Source: JAKVCB01 sp963578605 (GTDB lineage: Bacteria > Planctomycetota > Planctomycetia > Pirellulales > Lacipirellulaceae). Taken from it: a stretch of 64,000 nt of DNA. Positions 36,523 through 45,419 of this stretch are shown one piece after another; the stretch's first letter is position 1, and each line of letters opens with the position of its first letter. A model generated the notes under the pieces. That model did not search any database. It was given only the letters and a program-made list of their open reading frames with translations, and was not told the origin of the DNA. A program made the position numbers and the translations under genes. The DNA lies in the NCBI GenBank assembly GCA_963578605.1, contig CAUZEA010000022.1, forward strand, positions 1-64,000, read 5' to 3'.

Positions 36523-36868
36523 CTTCCGGACTCCTAATTTATCTTCGAAAACTCGTGGTTCACGAAAACTCGGCGTTTTATCCAACCAGCGGGTTTTATT
36601 CGCAGTTGGCGGCCAACGTAATTCTACTTGTCCATTTTCTCGGTAGCTGTCGACACTGTGTTCGTCGGCAGCTCGTTCGTCGGCAGCTCGTTCTGGGAGC
36701 CCGCCGTCGAGCCTGAACTCAACCAGACGATCGCCGCAAACTCGCACCGCACCAGCAACGCAAAGGCCGAGGAGGTCACGGTAAACGCCTGAGTATAGGG
36801 TGTGGGGTCCCTTGACGGCAACCCCCCCAGCACCCCTAAAAACAGCATCTTTTGCAGATTCTGGGGAT
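36523..36868. other. Gap between map and rpmJ where infA would normally lie
   Basis: 346 bases with no translation resembling IF-1 in any frame. A 15-bp direct repeat (TTCGTCGGCAGCTCG, two copies at about 36661-36690) is present. No other feature is recognised. Confidence 0.6.
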
Positions 36869-37681
36869 CTAACCTACCGGCTCCACCGCTTCTTCCGGTC
36901 GGGGGGCCTGGGTTAACAAGAACGGGCCATCCTGTCGCACCGCAATCGTATGCTCAAAGTGGGCGCTCGGCAGCCCGTCGACGGTCGTTTGGGTCCAGTG
37001 GTCTAGCGCCATTTTGACACACTTACTACCCATATTGACCATGGGCTCGACGGCAATCACCAGACCAGCCTCGATACGGAAATCGCCGCTCCCACGCAGC
37101 GAGCGACTCAAAAAATTGGGCACCTGGGGGTCCTCATGTAATTGCCGGCCAATCCCGTGCCCGACAAAACACTCGACTACCGAAAAACCATGGTCGTGAA
37201 CGTAGTTGCTCATCTCGCGTGCAACTTCGTTCCACATGCTTTTCTTCTTCATGAACTCAACAGCCAGCTCAAGCGTTTCCCGAGTAACATTCAGCAGTTT
37301 TTCGACCTCTGGCGCTAACTGGCCTACCGCGTATGTGCAGGCAGCATCTCCACACCAGCCGTTCAGTCTTACCCCAATATCGACACTGACAATATCACCT
37401 GCCTGGAGGGGGTGATCATTGGGAATCCCATGCACGACCTCATCGTTAACACTAGTACAGCTGACTGCGGGGAACGGGGGCTTATCCTTGGAAGCGTTGG
37501 GGTAATTAAGAAACAAGGGCGTCGCATCCGTCTGGGCGAAATAGTCTGCCACTTTCGCGTTAACTTCCGCCGTTGTCGCGCCCGGTACGACCCGTTCTCG
37601 CACCAGATCATGGGCCCGCCACACGACAAGCCCGGCCTGGCGCATTAGGTTGATTTCTCGTTCTGATTTGAGGTGTAGCAC
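36869..37681 (-). CDS. map: Methionine aminopeptidase, type I
   Basis: The metal-binding residues are recognisable: the Asp pair in VSVDIGVRLNGWCGDAA, the His in CFVGHGIGRQLHEDP, and the Glu in AVEPM, plus the terminal EHTIAV. The 270-residue length is typical. The enzyme removes the initiator methionine from nascent chains. It follows adk and precedes rpmJ, a standard position in the spc operon. Confidence 0.97.
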   Translation of the reverse strand: MLHLKSEREINLMRQAGLVVWRAHDLVRERVVPGATTAEVNAKVADYFAQTDATPLFLNYPNASKDKPPFPAVSCTSVNDEVVHGIPNDHPLQAGDIVSVDIGVRLNGWCGDAACTYAVGQLAPEVEKLLNVTRETLELAVEFMKKKSMWNEVAREMSNYVHDHGFSVVECFVGHGIGRQLHEDPQVPNFLSRSLRGSGDFRIEAGLVIAVEPMVNMGSKCVKMALDHWTQTTVDGLPSAHFEHTIAVRQDGPFLLTQAPRPEEAVEPVG

Positions 37682-37767
37682 AGTGATACCAACGTCAACT
37701 CAATGAATTCCGCGTGACCTGCAAATTCCCAAACCGCGCAATGCAGGGGCTCATCAGCACCCACGTG

Positions 37768-38328
37768 CTATGTGCCAACTTTGTCCACGGCGACCTTTAT
37801 TCTAGCAAATATCTCGTCCGGAGTACCCTCGCCACAAATGGTTTCAACCAAATTGCGTTCGCGGTAGTAATCGATCACAGGTCTGGTCAAGACGTCGTAC
37901 TGCTGGAGTCGCTCCCGGATCACCTCTTCGGTATCGTCGCTACGGCCACGTTGCGAAAGTCGCAAAATCAGCTCGTCGATCTCAATCACAAGTTCCAGCA
38001 CGAGGTCAATGGCTAAATTCCTCTCGCCCAACAGACGATCGAGTGCCTCGGCCTGGGCAACAGTCCGTGGAAATCCGTCGAACAGGAAACCCGTTTGGCA
38101 ATCGGTTTGGTCCAGTCGCTCAACAACGATGTCCAATACCGTTTCATCGGGTACTAATTTGCCAGCTTCGACATAGGCGGCTGCCTGGCGGCCAAACTTG
38201 GTCCCCGCCCGGCATGCCTCGCGAAGCACCTCGCCGGTAGAAAGATGGGGAATTGAGAGGTCGTCCCTCAGCCGTGTAGCTTGTGTACCTTTTCCAGCAC
38301 CAGGAGGTCCCATAAACACGATGCGCAT
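37768..38328 (-). CDS. adk: Adenylate kinase, short (lid-less) type
   Basis: The start is ATG 38328 (MRIVFMGPPGAGKGTQ), with the P-loop at residues 7-14; LFDGFPRT and the YDVLTRPVIDYY end are intact. Where long forms have a zinc-type lid insertion, this protein has only a short loop (LSQRGRSDD), giving 186 residues. It interconverts AMP, ATP and ADP. Its position between secY and map is standard. Confidence 0.97.
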   Translation of the reverse strand: MRIVFMGPPGAGKGTQATRLRDDLSIPHLSTGEVLREACRAGTKFGRQAAAYVEAGKLVPDETVLDIVVERLDQTDCQTGFLFDGFPRTVAQAEALDRLLGERNLAIDLVLELVIEIDELILRLSQRGRSDDTEEVIRERLQQYDVLTRPVIDYYRERNLVETICGEGTPDEIFARIKVAVDKVGT

Positions 38329-38417
38329 GACAATCAAAACTCTTGACGGGGGTATCGAGCATACCTTCCGGGTTGACTTTCTATTCTGTAGGCCCGCCGA
38401 TCGGGCAACTCAACAAA

Positions 38418-39776
38418 TTATTCGAGAAGCCCTTCATGATTCCTCATCACGAGGTGGCTGTCGATTTTTTGCACAAGGTCAAATGCAACGCTGACCGCAA
38501 TCAGTAAACTCGTCCCACCATAAAAGCTCGCTACCAAGAAACTGACACCGAGTGACGACGATATCAAGGTCGGGATGATCGCCACCAGGGCCAGGAAACC
38601 AGCGCCAACGTAGGTGATCCGAACCATGACCTTCTCGAGATAGTCCGCAGTCCGTTTACCAGGCCGATAACCCGGGATGAATGAACCAAAGTTTTTCAGG
38701 TTGTCCGCCATATCCTTCGGGTTGAAAGTAATGGCAGTCCAGAAGTAACAGAAAAAGTAAATCAATACCAAGTAGCTAATGTTATAGAGAAAGCTATTGC
38801 GGTCATAGACGTCGTTTAGGAATCCGAAGAAATATCCAACAAAGCCTCCCTCATCCCAACGAATAGCCGCCATCTGCTGAACGACAATGAGCGGAAACAT
38901 CAGCAAGCTGCTGGCAAAAATGATGGGCATAACGCCAGCCTGGTTAACCTTCAACGGCAGATATTGTCGCGTACCGCCGAAGACCCGTCTTCCGCGAACG
39001 TGCTTGGCACTTTGCATGGGGATCCGCCGCTGCCCGAGCGTAATAAACACCACCCCCACAATCACAGCCACAAACATGACCGCCAGCAGTACGAGATCTT
39101 CCACCCCGAGTTTTGTTCCGCCGCCGCCGAGTTGGATCGAGGCTTGTTCGAGCAGGTTGAACCCCGCACCGGGCATCGACGCCAATATACCTGCCATGAT
39201 TAGCAAGCTGATGCCATTGCCGATACCATACTCATCGATCTGCTCACCCAGCCACATCAAGAAGACGGTACCGCTGGTCATGGTCAGCACGCTGGCCACT
39301 TTCCAACCGAACATCAAGTCACCACTGGCAGTCAGGAAGTTCGCGTCGACCAAACCCTGCCCGACGACGAAGGTTCCGACCCAAAACCAGCTTTGCACCA
39401 TGCAAATTACGACGGTCGCATAACGTGTGTATTCGTTGATTTTTTTGCGGCCAGCCTCACCTTCTTTTTGCAACTGCTCCAAGGGGGGATAAACACTGCC
39501 TAGCAGCTGGAAAATGATCGATGCCGAAATGTAAGGCATGATTCCGAGGCCAAAAATCGTCACCTGGCTTAACGGACTGGCGCTGAGCACGGCAACGGCT
39601 TGCAACATGTCGCCAAACCCGCCCGTTCGACTTGAAAAGGCCTCAACAGCGGCCGTATCCGTGATGGGCAACGGCACCTGAAAACCAATTCGATAAATCC
39701 CCAGCATGCCCAGTGTCAGCAAAATTTTCTGACGTAGCTCAGGTATGTTCCAGACTTCGCGGAGCTTTTTGAACAT
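38418..39776 (-). CDS. secY: Protein translocase subunit SecY
   Basis: Ten transmembrane segments fit in 452 residues, with the plug region after TM2, the GVMPIIFASSLL segment and the characteristic PGYRPGKRT loop. It is the channel pore of the general secretion pathway; secE and secG are not in the window. It lies downstream of rplO, as usual, and precedes adk. Confidence 0.97.
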   Translation of the reverse strand: MFKKLREVWNIPELRQKILLTLGMLGIYRIGFQVPLPITDTAAVEAFSSRTGGFGDMLQAVAVLSASPLSQVTIFGLGIMPYISASIIFQLLGSVYPPLEQLQKEGEAGRKKINEYTRYATVVICMVQSWFWVGTFVVGQGLVDANFLTASGDLMFGWKVASVLTMTSGTVFLMWLGEQIDEYGIGNGISLLIMAGILASMPGAGFNLLEQASIQLGGGGTKLGVEDLVLLAVMFVAVIVGVVFITLGQRRIPMQSAKHVRGRRVFGGTRQYLPLKVNQAGVMPIIFASSLLMFPLIVVQQMAAIRWDEGGFVGYFFGFLNDVYDRNSFLYNISYLVLIYFFCYFWTAITFNPKDMADNLKNFGSFIPGYRPGKRTADYLEKVMVRITYVGAGFLALVAIIPTLISSSLGVSFLVASFYGGTSLLIAVSVAFDLVQKIDSHLVMRNHEGLLE

Positions 39777-39846
39777 GGGTTAGGACCGTCCGTGGTGGGG
39801 CGTAGATTCCGAGAAAGCAGGCTCGCCACTATGGATCTGAAGCCGC

Positions 39847-40341
39847 TCACGAACTTTGTGATTGCTGTTTTTTCTTTTCCTCTACGGAGGTTTTACCAGG
39901 CACGATTACCACTTCGCCACCTGCTTTTTCAATTTTCTCTTGGGCCGTCTTGCTGAACCGGTGGGCACTAACTTTCAGCTTTTTGGTCAGCTCGCCGGCA
40001 CCAAGTACCTTGAACACATCAAACCGTCCCCGCGCCAAGTTACGTGCAGCCAACGCCTCAAGCGTGACCTCTTCTCCCGCCTCGAAGCTGCCTTCAAGAT
40101 CACCCACATTCACCACCGCCACTCGCAACGACCAACGGTTGTTGAAACCTCGTTTGGGAACGCGGCGCACTAACGGCATGGCACCCCCCTGGAAAGTTAC
40201 CAACCGTGAATTACCCGCGCGTGATCCCTGTCCTTTGTGGCCACGACCGCTTGTCTTGCCGTGACCTGAACCAGGCCCCCGCCCAAGGCGTTTTCGCTTG
40301 CGGTTTTTTTTAATACCGCGATGAATATCATTGAGAATCAT
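39847..40341 (-). CDS. rplO: Ribosomal protein uL15
   Basis: The Gly/Arg-rich N-terminal extension GRGPGSGHGKTSGRGHKGQG is diagnostic; the globular end follows with a Lys/Gln/Ser tail longer than in E. coli (164 residues). Its start overlaps the rpsE stop by four bases (ATGA at 40338-40341). There is no room for rpmD between the two, although it lies there in many bacteria. Confidence 0.97.
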   Translation of the reverse strand: MILNDIHRGIKKNRKRKRLGRGPGSGHGKTSGRGHKGQGSRAGNSRLVTFQGGAMPLVRRVPKRGFNNRWSLRVAVVNVGDLEGSFEAGEEVTLEALAARNLARGRFDVFKVLGAGELTKKLKVSAHRFSKTAQEKIEKAGGEVVIVPGKTSVEEKKKQQSQSS

Positions 40342-40832
40342 GACAGCGTAACTCCCCGCATCCGCTCAACCTCCATCCGTGGCCGCAGGCTTTGAAACGC
40401 TGCAAACGTCGCCTTGACCAGTGAAATGGGGTTATTTGAGCCAAAGCTCTTGGTGAGGATATCGTGAATACCAGCCGATTCGCATACGGCACGCACGGCA
40501 GCGCCGGCAATAACACCCGTACCCTGTGAAGCCGGTACGAGAATCACGTGAGCGGCCCCGAAGCGACCATGCGCAACATGGGGAATGGTTTTTTCGTCGA
40601 GCGGAACTTCGACCATGCTCCGCATTGCCTCTTTACGTGCCTTCTCAACGCTTGGTGGCACTTCGTTTGCTTTCCCGTAACCCCAACCCACCTTCCCACT
40701 AGCATCGCCTACGACAATCATCGCGGCAAAACTGAAGCGACGACCACCTTTAACAACAGCGGCGCAGCGTTTGATCTTTACTACGTTTTCTGTCAGTTCG
40801 CCGCGAATGCGGTCTTCCGAAGCGGTAGCCAC
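40338..40832 (-). CDS. rpsE: Ribosomal protein uS5
   Basis: The N-terminal double-stranded RNA-binding-like domain (KRCAAVVKGGRRFSFAAM) and the C-terminal domain (GTGVIAGAAVRAVCESAGI) are complete in 164 residues. S5 acts in decoding accuracy and the mRNA helicase region. Its stop overlaps rplO, so translation is coupled. Confidence 0.97.
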   Translation of the reverse strand: MATASEDRIRGELTENVVKIKRCAAVVKGGRRFSFAAMIVVGDASGKVGWGYGKANEVPPSVEKARKEAMRSMVEVPLDEKTIPHVAHGRFGAAHVILVPASQGTGVIAGAAVRAVCESAGIHDILTKSFGSNNPISLVKATFAAFQSLRPRMEVERMRGVTLS

Positions 40833-40945
40833 AGTGGGGACCTCAAATCGTTTAGTTTCAGTGGGGCGCGATCACTCGGCGCCAAGTCAAAAATTAGTCG
40901 GTTAACCATTCATCCCAAATCAAAATGTCATCCAGCAACCGGAGA

Positions 40946-41314
40946 TTAAAAACTTAATCCAGCTTCGCGGGCAGCCTCTGCCAAAGCGGCAACCCGTCCA
41001 TGGTATTTGTACGACCCGCGATCAAAACAAACGTGCTTGATCTCGATCTTCGACGCCCGCTCAGCAATAATTCTGCCGATTTCAGTCGCGGCATCCCGGT
41101 TACCACCATATTGGATCTTGCGGGCCACTATTTTCTCTTGAGTCGACGCAGAAGCAAGGGTTCGGCCATCCAGATCATCGATGATTTGGACTCCAATATG
41201 CTTGTGACTGCGCGAAACACTCAAGCGGGGCTTTTCAGCATCACCGCGGATCCGCCTCCGTACCCGCCGTCTACGGCGAAGTCGCTGCCGAGAGATCCGT
41301 CTGTCTTCGTTCAT
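40946..41314 (-). CDS. rplR: Ribosomal protein uL18
   Basis: A strongly basic N-terminus (RQRLRRRRRVRRRIRG) leads into RLSVSRSHKHIGVQIIDD and ends in FDRGSYKYHGRVAALAEAAREAGL, the typical 5S-rRNA-binding L18 pattern, 122 residues. It lies between rplF and rpsE in the standard spc order. Confidence 0.97.
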   Translation of the reverse strand: MNEDRRISRQRLRRRRRVRRRIRGDAEKPRLSVSRSHKHIGVQIIDDLDGRTLASASTQEKIVARKIQYGGNRDAATEIGRIIAERASKIEIKHVCFDRGSYKYHGRVAALAEAAREAGLSF

Positions 41315-41406
41315 GTTCTCTTTTACCCGCTGCTCGAACCTGCACCAGGCTGCCCGCCCGGAGTCGTGTGGTGTGATGACGCTGTTAGTATCAACTATCT
41401 TTTAAT

Positions 41407-41949
41407 TTACTGTGCTGTCTTACCAGCCTTGCGACGAACCACTTCGCCTGCGTACCGGATACCTTTTCCCTTGTAAGGTTCCGGCTTGCGAACAGCGCGG
41501 ACCTCGGCGGCAAACTGACCCACCTTCTGTTTGTCGATTCCTTTAATCACAACATGCGTGGTATCGGGACAAGTCACATCCAAACCAGCCGGTATTTGTT
41601 TCTTGATTTCGTTGGCAAAACCGACGCGAAGTTCGACCCGGTTCTCTTGCACGACACCTACGTAGCCCACACCGTGAATTTCCAACCGTTTCTCATAACC
41701 CTCCGAAACCCCGATCGTCATGTTCTGGATCAGTGCCCGAGTCAGCCCGTGATAGGCGCGTACTGTCCGTTCGTCTGACTCTCGCGTGCAAATGACCTCG
41801 TTGTTGTCTTCATCAACCACGACCTTGATTTCTGGTCGGTGGGTGTAGTCCAGTTTTCCCAGCTTCCCTTCGACCGTAAGCTCACGCTGCGAGACGTTCA
41901 CCTTCACGCCATTGGGAATCGGAACCGGTTTTTGGCCAATACGGGACAT
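41407..41949 (-). CDS. rplF: Ribosomal protein uL6
   Basis: The start MSRIGQKPVPIPNGVKV and the C-terminal motif GKGIRYAGEVVRRKAGK are the L6 hallmarks; two L6 repeats are complete in 180 residues. L6 sits at the base of the L7/L12 stalk, near the elongation-factor site. Spacing to rpsH is 77 bases. Confidence 0.98.
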   Translation of the reverse strand: MSRIGQKPVPIPNGVKVNVSQRELTVEGKLGKLDYTHRPEIKVVVDEDNNEVICTRESDERTVRAYHGLTRALIQNMTIGVSEGYEKRLEIHGVGYVGVVQENRVELRVGFANEIKKQIPAGLDVTCPDTTHVVIKGIDKQKVGQFAAEVRAVRKPEPYKGKGIRYAGEVVRRKAGKTAQ

Positions 41950-42026
41950 TGCTGTTTCTAATGCCTGTTTACGGTTGGGAAAACCTTGTTTACCAGTTAT
42001 TTCAGCAATCGCTTGCTGCGTTGTGC

Positions 42027-42428
42027 TTACCAGACCTCACAAAGTACCTCGCCGCCGAGGTTCCTCTGGCGGGCCTCCCGATCGCTTATCACACCGCGGC
42101 TGGTGCTGATGATCGAAATTCCCAAGCCATTAAGGATTGGCCGCAACCGCCCGGCGCGGCTATAAATCCTCCGCCCGGGCGTACTCACCCGCTTAATGTG
42201 ACTGATTACCCGTTCTCCATTAGGTCCATATTTCAAGTCGATCAACAGCTGCTTTCCAGGCCTTCCTTGCTCGACGCACTCACTCCAATCCCAAATGTAC
42301 CCTTCCCGCTTGAGCACTTCAGCAAGACCGCATTTTACCTTGGAAACTGGCATCCCTACCTGTGGGCGCTCGACGCGCACGGAATTACGAATGCGAGTTA
42401 GCATGTCAGCGATCGGATCGGTCATCAT
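42027..42428 (-). CDS. rpsH: Ribosomal protein uS8
   Basis: MTDPIADMLTRIRNS begins the protein and GRLRPILNGLGISIISTS, the central S8 core, is intact; 133 residues. Two adjacent ATGs (42428, 42425) are available and cannot be told apart. S8 binds helix 21 of 16S rRNA and represses the spc operon in E. coli; no matching mRNA site was identified. Confidence 0.97.
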   Translation of the reverse strand: MMTDPIADMLTRIRNSVRVERPQVGMPVSKVKCGLAEVLKREGYIWDWSECVEQGRPGKQLLIDLKYGPNGERVISHIKRVSTPGRRIYSRAGRLRPILNGLGISIISTSRGVISDREARQRNLGGEVLCEVW

Positions 42429-42528
42429 TTTGGAGCGGTCCCCATTGAGCAGTTGAGTTTTAGACGTTTCGATTCGGGTGGCCCGGACCTCCCCGGCCGC
42501 CTAAACCTGGGAAGGCGCAACTCCAGCC

Positions 42529-42714
42529 TCACCAACTCGCTTTGCGCACGCCTGGGATCAGCCCGTTGTCGGCCAACTTGCGAAAACAAATGCGGCAGAT
42601 GCCGAATTTGCGATAGACTGCTCGCGGGCGGCCACACAACTTGCAACGGTTTTCACGTCGGGTACTGAACTTGGGCGTTCGTTCTGCTTTGGCAATTTTT
42701 GACTTGCTAGCCAC
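42529..42714 (-). CDS. rpsN: Ribosomal protein uS14, zinc-binding (type Z)
   Basis: The 61-residue form with Cys24, Cys27, Cys40 and Cys43 is the zinc-binding short S14, unlike the ~100-residue C-minus form. It ends GLIPGVRKASW, as expected. It lies in the 30S head. Upstream is rplE (142-base gap), downstream rpsH. Confidence 0.97.
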   Translation of the reverse strand: MASKSKIAKAERTPKFSTRRENRCKLCGRPRAVYRKFGICRICFRKLADNGLIPGVRKASW

Positions 42715-42856
42715 GGTAAATCTCTATCAGCTTGGTAATGAACCTGTCTGGTTTCGGAAAAATCTTGAACGGGTATTTGATTAAGGAAATCGATCGCGGC
42801 AGTAACAAAACGCCTACCGATAAATCCTTGTGTCTCCTGAAGTTTCTTGTTCACCC

Positions 42857-43411
42857 CTAGTCATTGTCATCACCTTTGAATGGCAATCCGAACGCAGCAA
42901 GCAACTCACGGGCCTCGTCATCGCTGTTGGCAGTTGTACAGATGGCAATATTCATTCCTTGAACCCGGGAATACTTGTCCGGGTTGAGTTCCGGGAAGAC
43001 CAATTGTTCCGGGAGACCCAAACTGTAGTTACCATTGCCATCGAAGGCGGTATTCCTGAGCCCGCGAAAGTCCCTCACACGCGGCAAGGCCAGGGAAATG
43101 AGGCGATCCACGAACTCATACATACGCTGTTTGCGGAGCGTCACTTTACAGCCAATCTCGCTCCCTGCCCTGAGACGAAAATTGGCAATGCTCTTGCGCG
43201 CTTTACATTGGATTGGTTGTTGCCCGGTAATCTCGGCGAGTGCCGCGACCGACTCCTCCAGATGTTTTTTATCGCTAATAGCACTCCCTACACCCATGCT
43301 GACCACGACCTTGTCCAGGCGGGGCAAGGAAAGATGATTCTGACGACCCAGCTTTTTGGCAAGGCTGCCGACAATTTCTTTTTCAAACTTGTCTTGAAGG
43401 CGGGGTTTCAT
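42857..43411 (-). CDS. rplE: Ribosomal protein uL5
   Basis: The start at 43411 (MKPRLQDKFEKEIVGSL) is favoured over an upstream ATG that adds 12 unrelated residues. RLDKVVVSMGVG, IANFRLRAGSEIGCKVTLR and the end region GMNIAICTTANSDDEAR are L5 signatures, in 184 residues. L5 binds 5S rRNA and contacts the 30S head. Spacing to rplX is 56 bases. Confidence 0.97.
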   Translation of the reverse strand: MKPRLQDKFEKEIVGSLAKKLGRQNHLSLPRLDKVVVSMGVGSAISDKKHLEESVAALAEITGQQPIQCKARKSIANFRLRAGSEIGCKVTLRKQRMYEFVDRLISLALPRVRDFRGLRNTAFDGNGNYSLGLPEQLVFPELNPDKYSRVQGMNIAICTTANSDDEARELLAAFGLPFKGDDND

Positions 43412-43467
43412 GGTGTTTGAGTCAATCTCGCGTTTGCAACAGGTCAATGTTCACATCATGCAAGGCT

Positions 43468-43833
43468 TCAATCGCCTTGGGTCGATTCCTTCTTGGCATG
43501 CGCTGCTTTGGCCGGGGCGATTTCGCCGGCGGTCGTGTCGCATCGCTTGCAAAACCGCTCTTTGGATCCATCGTCTCGAAAACGTACACCTAAACGAACA
43601 CCACGCCCGCAGGACGAACAAAAATAGAGCAGGTTTGAAAGCTGGACGGGCATTTCTTTACTCAATCGACCACCTTGCGGATATTTCTGGCTGCGACGAA
43701 CGTGTTTGTAGACACGTGCCACGCCCTCTACGATCGCTTTGCCCTTGCCCCGGTCGACCTTGATCACACGGTTTTGCACGCCGCTGTCGGCGCCCGCGAT
43801 CACTTCGACAATATCTCCACTTCGAATCAGCAT
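43468..43833 (-). CDS. rplX: Ribosomal protein uL24 with a zinc-ribbon-like Cys set
   Basis: KOW motif at the N-terminus (MLIRSGDIVEVIAGADSG) and Lys-rich C-terminal tail, 121 residues. Four cysteines (Cys72, Cys75, Cys95, Cys98) in the C-terminal half could bind zinc, a feature also seen in some other bacterial L24 proteins. L24 initiates 50S assembly at the tunnel exit. Confidence 0.97.
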   Translation of the reverse strand: MLIRSGDIVEVIAGADSGVQNRVIKVDRGKGKAIVEGVARVYKHVRRSQKYPQGGRLSKEMPVQLSNLLYFCSSCGRGVRLGVRFRDDGSKERFCKRCDTTAGEIAPAKAAHAKKESTQGD

Positions 43834-43881
43834 GATGGTTTACTTCCAATTTTTCGCACTGAACTTTTGATCCCCAGTGCC

Positions 43882-44250
43882 CTACACAACCTCACTTGCA
43901 AGGCTCACAATTTTCATGAACCGCCGGTCTCGCAGTTCCCGGGCAACGGCGCCAAAAATTCGTGTCCCACGCGGATTGTTGTCGCTATCAATAATCACGA
44001 CCGCATTGGAGTCGAATCGCACATAGCTCCCATCTGTCCTGCGGTTGGGAGCACGTGTTCGCACAATAACAGCCCGCACGATGCTTTTCTTCTTGATTTC
44101 ACTCCCTGGAATCACGCTTTTCACACTACAGACAACCACATCGCCGAGCGTAGCAAATCGGCGTCGGCTGCCACCAAGCACCTTGATGCACATCACCTCT
44201 TTCGCACCGGTGTTATCTGCAACGTTCAATCTCGATTGCATCTGAATCAT
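43882..44250 (-). CDS. rplN: Ribosomal protein uL14
   Basis: MIQMQSRLNVADNTGAKEV and VRTRAPNRRTDGSYVRFDSN are universally conserved L14 segments; the 122-residue size matches. It lies at the subunit interface. Spacing to rplX is 48 bases. Confidence 0.98.
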   Translation of the reverse strand: MIQMQSRLNVADNTGAKEVMCIKVLGGSRRRFATLGDVVVCSVKSVIPGSEIKKKSIVRAVIVRTRAPNRRTDGSYVRFDSNAVVIIDSDNNPRGTRIFGAVARELRDRRFMKIVSLASEVV

Positions 44251-44310
44251 CGCAAATCCTGCGTCCTGGTAATACTTTCGGAGTTCTTAACTTCCTATTG
44301 AGCGAACGGC

Positions 44311-44613
44311 CTAGGCTTCGCCGGACGCTTCTTCTTCTGTCGTAGTACGCATGGCAGCAATATCGACTTGCCGACTCTTGGCAACCACGCGGACTAAATC
44401 CCAGCGTTTCGTTTTGGAGCGGGGCGGAACTTCGACAATTTCGACCGTGTCTCCACGATGTGACTGGTTGGCCTTATCGTGCACGTGGCAGACTGTCCGT
44501 CGGCGGATATACTTGCCATACTTCGGGTGCTTGACGAGTCGCTCGATTTCGACTCGCCGCGACTTATCCGCCCTGTCGGATGTCACCACACCAACAACTT
44601 GTTTTTTAGGCAT
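44311..44613 (-). CDS. rpsQ: Ribosomal protein uS17
   Basis: The start at 44613 (MPKKQVVGVVTSDRADKS) is preferred to a GTG 24 bases upstream. OB-fold motif VSHRGDTVEIVEVPPRSKTK-like region (here QSHRGDTVEIVEVPP) is clear. The 100-residue length is larger than the E. coli form because of an acidic tail. It binds the 5' domain of 16S rRNA. Confidence 0.96.
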   Translation of the reverse strand: MPKKQVVGVVTSDRADKSRRVEIERLVKHPKYGKYIRRRTVCHVHDKANQSHRGDTVEIVEVPPRSKTKRWDLVRVVAKSRQVDIAAMRTTTEEEASGEA

Positions 44614-44672
44614 TCTTGGCTCTCGGTCTTCGGGCACAGTCGCTGGGTACCAACGATGCGCAACGGACGGTT

Positions 44673-44879
44673 TTATTGGGTACTGCCTTGTTTGGCTCGT
44701 TCGGTTTGAAGCGTCTTGACACGGGCGACTTGTCGACGATTTCCACGTAATTCACTTGGCGCATCAAGTTTTTCGGTCTGTGAATGGATTCGCAGCCGAA
44801 ACAGGTTTTCGTGCGCCTCTTTCAGCGTGAGGTCCAACTGCTCATCACTCATCTCGCGTAATTCTTCAATCGTGTCCAT
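44673..44879 (-). CDS. rpmC: Ribosomal protein uL29
   Basis: The start at 44879 (MDTIEELREMSDEQL) fits, and the helical hairpin with LFRLRIHSQTEKLDAPSE matches L29; 68 residues. It surrounds the tunnel exit and contacts the signal recognition particle and trigger factor. An upstream ATG at 44948 would add 23 unrelated residues. Confidence 0.96.
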   Translation of the reverse strand: MDTIEELREMSDEQLDLTLKEAHENLFRLRIHSQTEKLDAPSELRGNRRQVARVKTLQTERAKQGSTQ

Positions 44880-45002
44880 GGTCAATGCTGGTATTCCCGG
44901 ATACAAAAAGCCAAGGCACGGCTCCTGCCAACTTCCGATCGAGGACATGCCTTGTTGTCCAAACCCTGCTGGTTTTCTACCGGCCCGTTCCCGGAGCGGT
45001 TG

Positions 45003-45419
45003 TCAAACGATCTGTCTTTTCACCATCCGCACACGGAGCGACATTTTGTGCGCCAGGCGGGCAAAGCAAATCTTGGCTGCTTCCTCGCTAACGCCGGACA
45101 GTTCGTACAGAATCGTACCCGGCTTCACCACGGCAGCCCAATAAGAGGGCTCGCCTTTACCCTTACCCATCCGGGTCTCCAGTGGGATCGAGGTAATTGA
45201 TTTGTGCGGGAAAACACGTATGTACAAACGTCCTTCGCCGCGGATGTATTGCTGTGCCGCAATACGCCCGGCTTCAATGGTGGCTGCGCTCATCCAACCT
45301 CCTTGGACAGATTGCAGCCCAAACTCACCAAACACGACTCTATTGCCGCGGGTGGCGTTACCTCTTATACGCCCTCTTTGGCTTTTTCGATGTTTGACCC
45401 TCTTGGGCATCATCGCCAT
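45003..45419 (-). CDS. rplP: Ribosomal protein uL16
   Basis: The start used, ATG 45419 (MAMMPKRVKHRKSQRG), has GAGGA eight bases before it. RVFPHKSITSIPLETRMGKGKG is the diagnostic L16 core, split here. The 138-residue size is normal. Its 5' end overlaps the rpsC 3' end by 62 bases, in a different frame, and its ribosome binding site lies inside rpsC. L16 contacts the A-site tRNA. Confidence 0.96.
   Translation of the reverse strand: MAMMPKRVKHRKSQRGRIRGNATRGNRVVFGEFGLQSVQGGWMSAATIEAGRIAAQQYIRGEGRLYIRVFPHKSITSIPLETRMGKGKGEPSYWAAVVKPGTILYELSGVSEEAAKICFARLAHKMSLRVRMVKRQIV

Noticed and set aside
36624..36848. A 74-codon minus-strand frame between map and rpmJ, tested as infA
   Set aside because: It shows no OB-fold or IF-1 motif and includes a simple 15-bp direct repeat.
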